A stretch of 64,000 nt of DNA from Salinicola endophyticus (GTDB lineage Bacteria; Pseudomonadota; Gammaproteobacteria; Pseudomonadales; Halomonadaceae), in NCBI RefSeq assembly GCF_003206575.1, contig NZ_PZJO01000003.1:218246-282245 (forward strand), written 5' to 3'. A program made the translations under genes and the position numbers. The notes beneath the pieces were generated by a model that saw only the letters and a program-made list of their open reading frames with translations, had not been told where the DNA came from and ran no database searches. This document shows positions 27,192-34,635 of this stretch, in pieces. The number at the start of each line of letters is the position of its first letter. Position 1 is the stretch's first letter.

Positions 27192-28064
27192 TCAGCGCAG
27201 GCGCTCGGCGTGCAGGGTCACCGTCGGCGAGACGATATCGTGCTGGGCGCTGATCATCGCCAGTTCGCGGGTGCCGGCGCGGCGGGTGTGTTCGAACAGC
27301 ATCTGCACCGAGGCGGCAGTCTGCTCCAGCGCCCGTGCCGGGCCTTCGTCGCCGAGCCCGGCCCGCAGGCTCTGGGCCAGGAACATGGCTGCGGTGAAGT
27401 CGCCGGCGCCGTTGGGCGGAATGGCGAAGTCGACCTTGGGCGTGGTAATGCGCCAGCTGCCGCTGGCGGCATCCACCAGCATGCCGATATGGCCGGCGTC
27501 GTCGTCCGCCACCTCGAGCGAGGTGACCAGCACCACCCGCGGGCCCTGGGCACGCAGCGCCGCGGTGGCGGCGAGGGCGTCTTCCAGGGTGTGGATCTCG
27601 CGCCCGGCGAGGAAGCCGAGTTCGAACTGGTTGGGGGTGACGATATCGGCGCGGCGGATGGCGTGGTCGCGCATCCATTCGGGAATTCCCTCACGCACGA
27701 AGAAGCCGCGGCCGACATCGCCCATCACCGGATCGCAGCAGTAGAGCGCCTCGGGGTTGGCCTGCTTGACCCGGTCGACGCTGTCGAGCACCGCGCGGCC
27801 GATACCTTCGTCGCCCATGTAGCCGGAGAGCACCGCGTCCACGCCGCCCAGGCCAACCAGCGACTCGACGCCGTCGAGCACATTCCGCAGATGGGCGGGC
27901 GAGAACACTTCGCCGGTGAAGGCGCCGTAACCGGTGTGGTTGGAGAACTGGACCGTGTTGATGGCGGTGACTTCCAGCCCCAGACGCTGCAGCGGGAAGA
28001 CCGCGGCGCGGTTGCCGACATAGCCGTAGGCGACGTGGCTCTGGATGGAGATGACATGGGTCAT
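27192..28064 (-). CDS. pdxY: pyridoxal kinase
   Basis: A 290-residue ribokinase-fold kinase of the PdxY type, phosphorylating pyridoxal to PLP in vitamin B6 salvage. ISIQSHVAYGYVGNRAAVFPLQRLG at the N-terminus contacts pyridoxal, CCDPVMGDVGRGFFV and DIVTPNQFELGFL follow, and NGAGDFTAAMFLA is the anion-hole motif with the catalytic aspartate. GGAACG lies before the ATG. Length and motifs are standard. Confidence 0.93.
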   Translation of the reverse strand: MTHVISIQSHVAYGYVGNRAAVFPLQRLGLEVTAINTVQFSNHTGYGAFTGEVFSPAHLRNVLDGVESLVGLGGVDAVLSGYMGDEGIGRAVLDSVDRVKQANPEALYCCDPVMGDVGRGFFVREGIPEWMRDHAIRRADIVTPNQFELGFLAGREIHTLEDALAATAALRAQGPRVVLVTSLEVADDDAGHIGMLVDAASGSWRITTPKVDFAIPPNGAGDFTAAMFLAQSLRAGLGDEGPARALEQTAASVQMLFEHTRRAGTRELAMISAQHDIVSPTVTLHAERLR

Positions 28065-28193
28065 GGGGCGTTCCTGCCGCGGGGAAAAAGCATAGTGTAA
28101 TGCCGCAGCCGAACGAGGGGCAGGGCTAGGCCTGGCACGGCGGCGTCTCGACGCTGGCAGGCGGTGGCGATATGCTCGCGGGTTGGCGACTTA

Positions 28194-28333
28194 GGTGCTG
28201 TCTGAAAAGTCGACGAGCGAAGGCCAGGCAAGGCAAAAATCGGCGAAAACGCGGAGTTTACAGGGTGTAAATGAGCATTTTGAGCCGATTTTTAACGCCG
28301 CATGGGCGAGCGCAGTACTTTTCAGACAGCACC
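28194..28333 (-). repeat. long-hairpin intergenic repeat, family 1, copy D
   Basis: A 140-bp copy whose ends are a perfect 17-bp inverted repeat (GGTGCTGTCTGAAAAGT and its complement). Inner stem AAAAATCGG / CCGATTTTT, core TTTACAGGGTGTAAATGAGC. It occupies the gap between pdxY and mltA (28065-28495) and could act as a divergent or leader hairpin. Nothing else is recognised in that gap apart from a Ser-coding low-complexity tract at 28410-28490. Confidence 0.9.
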
Positions 28334-28495
28334 GAGGCCCCGCCGCGCCGCCACCTTACCGTGTTCAAGGATCGAAACCGCATGCTGTCAGCCGAGCGCG
28401 CCGCCGCTTCTTATTCCGTGTCGTCTTCCCCGGCGTCGTCTTCCCCCGCGCTGTCTTTTTCCGCGTCGTCTTGCCCGCTATCGACGTCTCTTCCG

Positions 28496-29620
28496 ATGCC
28501 TCGCTCGCGCTACCGGCCAATGGCTGCGCTGCGCCGGCATTCGGCACTGCTGGGGAGCCTGCTGCTGGCGCTGGTGGTGGCGGGCTGCAGCAGCGCGCCG
28601 GTCACCAGCGTGGCGCCGAGTGGCGATGCCGATACCCGGATCGAGCGCCAGGATCGCGTCACCAGCTGGCAGCACCTTCCCGGCTGGAGTCAGGATCAGC
28701 CGATGGCGGCGTGGAGTGCCTTTCGCGAAAGCTGCACCCGGCTGGCGCGCAAGCCGCTGTGGCGCGGAGTGTGTGCCGATGCGAAATCGGTCGACCCGCT
28801 CAATGCCCAGGCGATCCAGCGCTTCTTCGAGACCCGCTTCACGCCCTACCGGGTGACCAACAGCGACGGCAGCTCGACCGGGCTGATCACCGGCTACTAC
28901 GAGCCGATCCTGCGCGGCTCGCGGGTGCGCGGCGGCCCCTATCAGACGCCGCTCTACGAGTATCCGAAGTACTGGAAGAAGCACACCCACGTCGGCCCGA
29001 CCCGCCGCGAGCTGATGCGCAGCGGCGATCTGAACGGCACCGAGCTGGTGTGGGTCGATGATCCGGTAGAGGCGGCTTATCTACAGATCCAGGGGTCGGG
29101 GCGCATCGAGATGACCGATGGCACCACCATGCGCGTGGCCTACGCCGGCACCAACAACCAGCCGTTTCGCTCTTTCGCCAAGCGGCTGATCGACCGCGGC
29201 GAGATCACGCCCGCCGAGGCCACGCTGCCCGGCGTGCGCGCCTGGGCCCGGCGCCACCCGAGCCAGGTGGAAGAGATGCTCAACGTCAATCCGCGCATGG
29301 TGTTCTTCCGCGAGCTGACCGGCGACCAGGCGCTCTCCGACAGCAGCGGCCCGGTGGGCGCGCTGGGGGTGCCGCTCACCTCGGAGCGCAGCATCGCGGT
29401 GGACCCCAGCGAGATCCCGCTCGGCGCACCGGTGTTTCTCTCCACCACCCAGCCGCTCTCCCAGCAGCCGCTGCAACGCCTGATGGTGGCGCAGGATACC
29501 GGCAGTGCGGTAAAGGGTGCGGTGCGCGCGGACTTCTACTGGGGCCACGGCGACGCCGCCGGCGAGGCTGCCAGCCGCATGAAGCAGCGTGGAGAGATGT
29601 GGGTGCTGATGCCCAAGTGA
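28496..29620 (+). CDS. mltA: membrane-bound lytic murein transglycosylase A
   Basis: A 374-residue lipoprotein. A short basic N-terminus and hydrophobic stretch end in the lipobox LVVAGC (C31). MltA domain: LITGYYEPILRGSRVRGGPYQTPLYEYP, LVWVDDPVEAAYLQIQGSGRIEM, then the 3D domain VPLTSERSIAVDPSEIPLGAPVFL and VAQDTGSAVKGAVRADFYWGHGDAAGE with the catalytic aspartate near the end. It cleaves peptidoglycan to anhydromuropeptides at the outer membrane. The start is uncertain: 28496 is preferred because the frame further up runs through a Ser-rich repeat tract and then the hairpin element. Confidence 0.92.
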   Translation: MPRSRYRPMAALRRHSALLGSLLLALVVAGCSSAPVTSVAPSGDADTRIERQDRVTSWQHLPGWSQDQPMAAWSAFRESCTRLARKPLWRGVCADAKSVDPLNAQAIQRFFETRFTPYRVTNSDGSSTGLITGYYEPILRGSRVRGGPYQTPLYEYPKYWKKHTHVGPTRRELMRSGDLNGTELVWVDDPVEAAYLQIQGSGRIEMTDGTTMRVAYAGTNNQPFRSFAKRLIDRGEITPAEATLPGVRAWARRHPSQVEEMLNVNPRMVFFRELTGDQALSDSSGPVGALGVPLTSERSIAVDPSEIPLGAPVFLSTTQPLSQQPLQRLMVAQDTGSAVKGAVRADFYWGHGDAAGEAASRMKQRGEMWVLMPK

Positions 29621-29628
29621 GCGGAAAC

Positions 29629-29658
29629 ACGCCCGGCCCTGCCGCCGATGCCGGGCGT
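29629..29658. terminator. hairpin between convergent mltA and hdeD-like gene
   Basis: ACGCCCGGC and GCCGGGCGT form a perfect 9-bp stem with a 12-nt loop, 8 nt past the mltA stop and 31 bp before the 3' end of the convergent gene. No U-run on the plus strand. Confidence 0.6.
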
Positions 29659-29689
29659 CTCGCGACTCGGCACCGGCGGAGGTCAGGTC

Positions 29690-30256
29690 TCAGTGACCGG
29701 AGAACGCCTTGCGCACGCGCAGCGCGGCGATGATCTGGATCACTCCGTAGATCAGCGCGACGACGCCGATCCACAGCGCGGTGACCACCAGGCCGCTCAG
29801 CGGGCTGGCGATCAGCAGGATACCCAGCAAGAGCGCCAGCACCCCGCTGAGTACGGTCCAGCCCTCGCCGGGGGCGGTCCAGCCCTGGCCGGGCACCGGG
29901 CGGCGAATGCGCAGTGCGAGCAGCAGGCGGAACACCCCGGCGATCACCAGCCAGATGCCCACCAGCACCAGCAGGGCGCTGGCCATAGAGAGCGGGTCGA
30001 AGATCGCGAGCAGGCCGAACAGCACCGAGAACACGCCGTAACCGATCAGCCAGCCCTTGCCGGCCCCGCGATAGGCGGTGGTCGTGGTCACCAGCGTACT
30101 GATGCCCTCCGCCAGCGCCATGATGCCCATGATCCAGGTCAGCGCGGCGATCGCCCCCAGCGGCTTGAAGATCGCGATCGCGCCAAAGATCACGGCGACC
30201 ACGCCGAACGCCATCAGGATCATCCAGCTGCGCCCGATCAGACTTCTCGTTGCCAT
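29690..30256 (-). CDS. HdeD-family (DUF308) membrane protein
   Basis: A 188-residue protein with six hydrophobic spans arranged as three two-span DUF308 repeats (WMILMAFGVVAVIFGAIAIFKP, then WLIGYGVFSVLFGLLAIFDP, then WTVLSGVLALLLGILLIASP). That W-x-x-x-x-G-x-x-x-x-x-x-G-x-x-x-x-x-x-P repeat is typical of HdeD. E. coli HdeD contributes to acid resistance at high density; in other bacteria the role is unclear. GGGAGTGCAAG precedes the ATG. It stands alone and convergent to mltA. Confidence 0.88.
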   Translation of the reverse strand: MATRSLIGRSWMILMAFGVVAVIFGAIAIFKPLGAIAALTWIMGIMALAEGISTLVTTTTAYRGAGKGWLIGYGVFSVLFGLLAIFDPLSMASALLVLVGIWLVIAGVFRLLLALRIRRPVPGQGWTAPGEGWTVLSGVLALLLGILLIASPLSGLVVTALWIGVVALIYGVIQIIAALRVRKAFSGH

Positions 30257-30436
30257 CTTGCACTCCCCTCATGACCTCTGGGATATGTTATCCCTGTCTA
30301 TGAACACTTGCTGATTGTCCGCCTGCCACCACGGCGCGCTTCGCCGTGATGACGAGTATCGCCGGCCAAACCTGCAGGCTGCGACCAAACTCGCAGGCCG
30401 ACACTCAAAAGATAGTCCGATACGGGAGCCATCTCG

Positions 30437-31363
30437 ATGATCGCCACGACTCACACCGCCGCGAACGCTTCCGCGCCACTCGCCGTGGTCACCGGCGCCA
30501 CCGCCGGGCTGGGGCTGGAGACCGCCAAGGGCCTGGCGGCACAGGGCTATCGCGTGGTGATCGCCGCGCGCAGCGAAGAGCGCGGGCGCCTCGCCTGCCA
30601 CGCCGTCCGCACGCATCATCCGGGGGCGAAGGTGCGCTTCGAAGCGCTCGATCTCGACTCGCTGGCCTCGGTACGCGCCTTCGCCGAGCTGCTGCGGGAG
30701 CAGGAGGGGTCACTGGCCCGCCTGATCAACAACGCCGGCCTGCTCGCACCGCCCCGCCGCGAGACCACCCGCGACGGCTTCGAGCGTCAGTTCGGGGTCA
30801 ACTACCTGGGCCACTTCCTGCTCACCAGCCTGCTGCTGCCGCTGCTGCTCGCCGCTGGCCCGGCCACACCGGCCCGCGTGGTCCAGCTCTCCAGCCTGGC
30901 CCACCGCAGCGGCCGGATCGATTTCAACAATCTCGACGCCGCACACGACTACGACCCCTGGCGCACCTATCGCCAGTCCAAGCTGGCCATGCTGCTGTTC
31001 GCCCAGGCGCTGGCGCGGCGCAGCGAGGCCGAAGGCTGGCCGCTGGTGAGTGTCGCCGCGCATCCGGGGCTATCGCGTACCGCGCTGTTCGACAGCGGTG
31101 TGAAGAGCCGCCCGCTGCTGGGGCGCACCTTCAAGCTGCTGCTGCCGCTGATCAGCCAGTCCGCCGCCGACGGCGCCCGGCCCACCCTGCACGCCGCCCT
31201 CGCCGAGGAGGTTCACAACGGCGACTACTTCGGCCCCAACGGGCCCGGCGAGACCCGCGGTGCGCCCAAGCCCGCCCATCGCAGCGAGGCCGCCCGCGAC
31301 CGCGCGGTGGAAGATCGGCTGTGGCAGGTCTCCTGTGAGCTGACCGGGGCGACCTGGGATTAG
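30437..31363 (+). CDS. SDR-family oxidoreductase (retinol dehydrogenase/protochlorophyllide-reductase-like)
   Basis: A 308-residue short-chain dehydrogenase. TGATAGLGLETAKGLAAQGY is the dinucleotide motif, NNAGLLAPP near residue 97, FGVNYLGHFLLTSLLLPLL, VQLSSLAHRSGRIDF with the catalytic serine and YRQSK as the Tyr-Lys pair. This layout (long, with a GHFLLT segment) is typical of the retinol-dehydrogenase-like group with broad carbonyl substrates. It is monocistronic and converges on a histidine kinase gene only 10 bp away; the junction has a 14-bp tandem duplication (GCGACCTGGGATTA twice) that includes the stop codon. Confidence 0.88.
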   Translation: MIATTHTAANASAPLAVVTGATAGLGLETAKGLAAQGYRVVIAARSEERGRLACHAVRTHHPGAKVRFEALDLDSLASVRAFAELLREQEGSLARLINNAGLLAPPRRETTRDGFERQFGVNYLGHFLLTSLLLPLLLAAGPATPARVVQLSSLAHRSGRIDFNNLDAAHDYDPWRTYRQSKLAMLLFAQALARRSEAEGWPLVSVAAHPGLSRTALFDSGVKSRPLLGRTFKLLLPLISQSAADGARPTLHAALAEEVHNGDYFGPNGPGETRGAPKPAHRSEAARDRAVEDRLWQVSCELTGATWD

Positions 31364-31373
31364 CGACCTGGGA

Positions 31374-32444
31374 TTAGCGCAAGGGGGCGAGGGGCCAGCG
31401 CATGACGAAGCGGCTGCCGCCATGGGCAGAAGGCTGACAGTATGCCTGCCCGCCATGGGCCTCGGCGATGGCCTTGACCACCGCCAGCCCCAGGCCGCTG
31501 CCGCCGCTCTGACGCGAGCGCGAGGGGTCGACACGGCGAAAGGCCTCGAAGATCTCGGTGGCCAGGGCGCTGTCGATACCCGGGCCGTCGTCTTCCACGC
31601 TCAACTGACAGTCGTCATCGACCCGCGCCAGGCTCACCCGCAGGTTGCCCGGGTCGGCATGGCGTAGCGCGTTTTCCAGTAGCGCCATCAGCGCCTGGCG
31701 AATGCGTACGGCATCGCACTCCACCCGCAGGGCCGTGTCCAGCGTCTGGTGCAGCTGAAGGCCCTTGTCCGCCAGTGGCGTGGCGAAGGCCTGCAGTACG
31801 CTGTCCAGCTCCTCGGCCAGCCCCACCTCGATCCGCTGCACTTCCAGATGGCCGCTCTCCTTGAGGCTGACCACGCGCAGATCCTCGACCAGCCGGCCGA
31901 GGCCTTCCACCTGGCGCAGCAGCCCCTCGAACAGCTCGCTGCTGGGTGTGAACACCCCCTCGGCCAGCCCCTGCAGGCGGCCACGCAGCACGGTCAGCGG
32001 GGTGCGCAGTTCGTGGGCGACGGCCGCGTTCCAGAACTCGCGCTCCCGGGTCATGCCCTGCAGCCGCTCGGCCATGGCGTTGAAATCGCGCACCAGTTGG
32101 GCGGTCTCGCCGGTGGCCTGGTCATCCGGTGGGGCACGGGCGTCGAGCCTGCCCTGGGCCACTTCGCGCAGGCTGTGCGCCACCGAATTGAGCGGGGTGA
32201 TCAGGCGCCGTGACAGGCGAATGGCAACGAACACCGCCAGGCTCAGCGCGGCGATGATGGTACAGACGATCCAGCCCAGCTCCATGCGTGAGGGCACCAG
32301 GGTGTCGGAGATGCTGCCCGGCAGGTAGGCCAGGGCGAAGGCGTAGAACACATAGGTGCCGATCACCGAGAGGCAGATGATGCCCAGCGCCATCACCGCC
32401 AGCGACTGGATGATCTGCCGGCGCAGCCCCGGTGTCGGCTTCAT
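31374..32444 (-). CDS. sensor histidine kinase (BaeS/AdeS-like)
   Basis: A 356-residue kinase: membrane spans at residues ~13-40 and ~57-77 with only a short periplasmic loop between, then a HAMP domain (RLITPLNSVAHSLREVAQGRLDAR), the dimerisation/phosphoacceptor helix AVAHELRTPLTVLRG with H144, N-box ALLENALRHA, and G-boxes VEDDGPGID and GGSGLGLAVVKAIAEAHGG. The start overlaps the response regulator stop (ATGA on the minus strand). The pair is divergent from an RND efflux operon, as AdeRS is from AdeABC and as BaeSR relates to MdtABC, so it probably senses envelope or drug stress and controls those pumps. Confidence 0.9.
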   Translation of the reverse strand: MKPTPGLRRQIIQSLAVMALGIICLSVIGTYVFYAFALAYLPGSISDTLVPSRMELGWIVCTIIAALSLAVFVAIRLSRRLITPLNSVAHSLREVAQGRLDARAPPDDQATGETAQLVRDFNAMAERLQGMTREREFWNAAVAHELRTPLTVLRGRLQGLAEGVFTPSSELFEGLLRQVEGLGRLVEDLRVVSLKESGHLEVQRIEVGLAEELDSVLQAFATPLADKGLQLHQTLDTALRVECDAVRIRQALMALLENALRHADPGNLRVSLARVDDDCQLSVEDDGPGIDSALATEIFEAFRRVDPSRSRQSGGSGLGLAVVKAIAEAHGGQAYCQPSAHGGSRFVMRWPLAPLR

Positions 32445-33169
32445 GGCGCCACGCCGAAGCGATAGCCGACACCCCAGACGCTGGCCGGCACGCCCTGGAT
32501 GTCGAGGGCTTCGAGCTTCTTGCGCAGCTTGCTGACGTGGCTATCCACGGTGCGCTCCTGGGTATCGCCCTCGGGCAGGCAGCTCTCCAGCAGTTCGGCA
32601 CGGCTGAAGGCCCGCTGGGGCGTGCGCATCAGGCAGGCCAGCAGCTTGAACTCGGTCAGGGTCAGCGCCAGCGGATGCGTCTGCCCGCCCTGGCTGACGC
32701 TGGCGCGGTGGCTCTCCAGATCGATCTCGAAGGCACCCACGCGCAGCACCTGTGCGGCGGCGGGCGCGCTCGCCCGCGTGCGCCGCAGCACCGCCTCCAC
32801 CCGCGCCGCCACCTCGGCGGGGTTGAAGGGTTTGACCACGTAGTCGTCGGCGCCCAGGCGCAGGCCCATCAGCTTGTCGATGTCCTGATCGAGCGCGGTG
32901 AGCATGATCACCGGGGTGTCGCCACGGGCGCGAATCTCGCTCAGCACCTTCCAGCCATCGACGCGCGGCATCTGCACGTCGAGCAGGATCAGGTCCGGCT
33001 TGAGCGACTGGTGCAGGGTCAGGGCCTGCTGGCCGTCGCTGGCGTGTTGGGTGCGCAGGCCACTGCGCTGCAGGTAGGCGGCGAGAATCTCGGCGATCTC
33101 GGCTTCGTCTTCGGCGATCAGCACCAGCCCCTGGGCGGGTGCACCGGCTCGCGCTTGGGCGTCAGACAT
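32441..33169 (-). CDS. OmpR-family response regulator (BaeR/AdeR-like)
   Basis: A 242-residue regulator: receiver domain with acidic pocket AEDEAEIAE and phosphoacceptor D64 in LILLDVQMPRVDGWKVL, conserved TALD and VKPFNPAEV, then a winged-helix DNA-binding domain ending RTVDSHVSKLRKKLEALDIQGVPASVWGVGYRF. It is the first gene of the two-gene operon and is divergent from the membrane fusion protein gene; the 172-bp gap (33170-33341) should contain both promoters, though I could not pick out a clear direct repeat for it. Confidence 0.92.
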   Translation of the reverse strand: MSDAQARAGAPAQGLVLIAEDEAEIAEILAAYLQRSGLRTQHASDGQQALTLHQSLKPDLILLDVQMPRVDGWKVLSEIRARGDTPVIMLTALDQDIDKLMGLRLGADDYVVKPFNPAEVAARVEAVLRRTRASAPAAAQVLRVGAFEIDLESHRASVSQGGQTHPLALTLTEFKLLACLMRTPQRAFSRAELLESCLPEGDTQERTVDSHVSKLRKKLEALDIQGVPASVWGVGYRFGVAP

Positions 33170-33341
33170 GGGCAGGCTCGATGACGGCGGCGCTCAATGT
33201 TAGCGCGCCCTCCATGCTTTCTCCATCGCCCCTCGACACCCTCTCGATAGCACTGCGTCAGACTGCCGCCACGCACCTCGACCGCCGCGGCGGACGGATC
33301 GAAGAGCGCGTTCACTGAGGTGGGATATGGCGAGGCGGGGA

Positions 33342-34619
33342 ATGAACCGAAGAGATCGACAGCACTGCACCGGACAACCAGCAGCGTCTGCCACGCCTTG
33401 CCGGCATCACCGGCGGGGGCCGAGCCTCAGGCTGCGACTGTCGCGGGAGCTGGGATCGCGCGCGCTGAGGCTAGTCAGCGCCGGGCGGCTGGCGCTGGCT
33501 GGCATGGCCATGGCCGGGCTGGCCGGCTGCAACCCCCACGCCGACACCGCCGCGCCCCCCGCCGCGCCGATCCCGGTCTCGGTGATGCCGCTGAAAGCCC
33601 ACGAACTGTGGGTGCATGAAACGCTGCCCGGGCGCGTGGCCGCCGTGCGCAGCGCGGAGGTGCGCGCCCAGGTCGGTGGTATCGTCAAGCAGCGCCTGTT
33701 CACCGAGGGCAGCGACGTCACCGCCGGCGCACGGCTGTTCCAGATCGATCCGGCGGCCTTCCAGGCCGAGGTCGACATCGCCTCGGCGGCCCTGCAACGG
33801 GCCGAGGCCACGCTGAAGCACGCGCGCCTGCAGGCCGAACGGCTCGGCTCCCTGCAACGCAGCGAGGCCGTCAGCCGCCAGCGCTACGACGATGCCGCGG
33901 CGCTACGCGATCAGGCCGCCGCCGACGTGGCCCAGGCCAGAGCGACCCTGGCACGGCGCAAGCTGGATCTGCACTTCGCCAGCGTCGAGGCGCCGATTGC
34001 CGGGCGTATCGATCAGGCGCTGGTCAGCGAGGGGGCGCTGGTGTCGCCCACCGATACCACGCCCCTGGCACGCATCCAGCAGATCGATCAGGTGTACGTC
34101 GACGTGCGCCAGTCCGCCTCGAAGCTGGAGACGCTGCGTCAACAGGTCGGCTCGGCGACCTCGGCGCTGGACGTGGAGATCCTCGGCAGTGACGGCAAGC
34201 CACTGGGCATGCGCGGGCGCATCCTGTTCTCCGGCATCGCCGTGGATGCCGGCACCGGTGACGTACTGCTGCGCGTGCTGGTGGACAACCCGCAGCGCCG
34301 CCTGCTGCCCGGCCTCTACGTGCAGGCGCGGATTCCGATTGCGCACTACTCCGCCGCGCTCAGCGTGCCGCAGCAGGCGGTGACCCGCACCGCAGGCCAG
34401 GCCAGCGTATGGGTGGTCGATGCCCAGGGGCAGGTGAAGCCGGTGCCCGTCGAGCTCGGTGAGCTGGTCGAGCGCCGCTACCGCGTGGTGTCCGGGCTCA
34501 GCGCCGGGCAGCGGGTGGTGATCGAAGGGATCGAGCGCCTGAGCCCTGACGCCCAGGTGGCCACGCGCCGCTGGCAGCCCGCCGCCAGCGGCGCAGCACT
34601 CAGCGCCGTCGCGCGCTGA
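33342..34619 (+). CDS. RND efflux periplasmic adaptor (membrane fusion protein)
   Basis: A 425-residue adaptor of the AcrA/AdeA type. A lipobox-like LAGLAGC appears near residue 64, after an unusually long Arg-rich N-terminus (about 40 residues), so the true start may be further in. Barrel-sandwich: AEVRAQVGGIVKQRLFTEGSDVTAGARLFQIDP; coiled-coil hairpin residues ~115-185; second lipoyl half FASVEAPIAGRIDQALVSEGALV; beta-barrel VDVRQSASKLETLR. It links the inner-membrane RND pump to an outer-membrane channel. The chosen ATG follows GGCGGGGA. The pump gene begins 16 nt downstream. Confidence 0.88.
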   Translation: MNRRDRQHCTGQPAASATPCRHHRRGPSLRLRLSRELGSRALRLVSAGRLALAGMAMAGLAGCNPHADTAAPPAAPIPVSVMPLKAHELWVHETLPGRVAAVRSAEVRAQVGGIVKQRLFTEGSDVTAGARLFQIDPAAFQAEVDIASAALQRAEATLKHARLQAERLGSLQRSEAVSRQRYDDAAALRDQAAADVAQARATLARRKLDLHFASVEAPIAGRIDQALVSEGALVSPTDTTPLARIQQIDQVYVDVRQSASKLETLRQQVGSATSALDVEILGSDGKPLGMRGRILFSGIAVDAGTGDVLLRVLVDNPQRRLLPGLYVQARIPIAHYSAALSVPQQAVTRTAGQASVWVVDAQGQVKPVPVELGELVERRYRVVSGLSAGQRVVIEGIERLSPDAQVATRRWQPAASGAALSAVAR

Positions 34620-34635
34620 GTCCGGAGACAATCTC

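Noticed and set aside
14034..28333. long-hairpin repeats as insertion sequence ends or a MITE
   Set aside because: Terminal stems differ between copies while remaining self-complementary, and no consistent target-site duplication is visible; a transposase would need constant ends.
14034..28333. long-hairpin repeats as a CRISPR array
   Set aside because: Copies are kilobases apart and self-complementary, with no regular spacers or cas genes.
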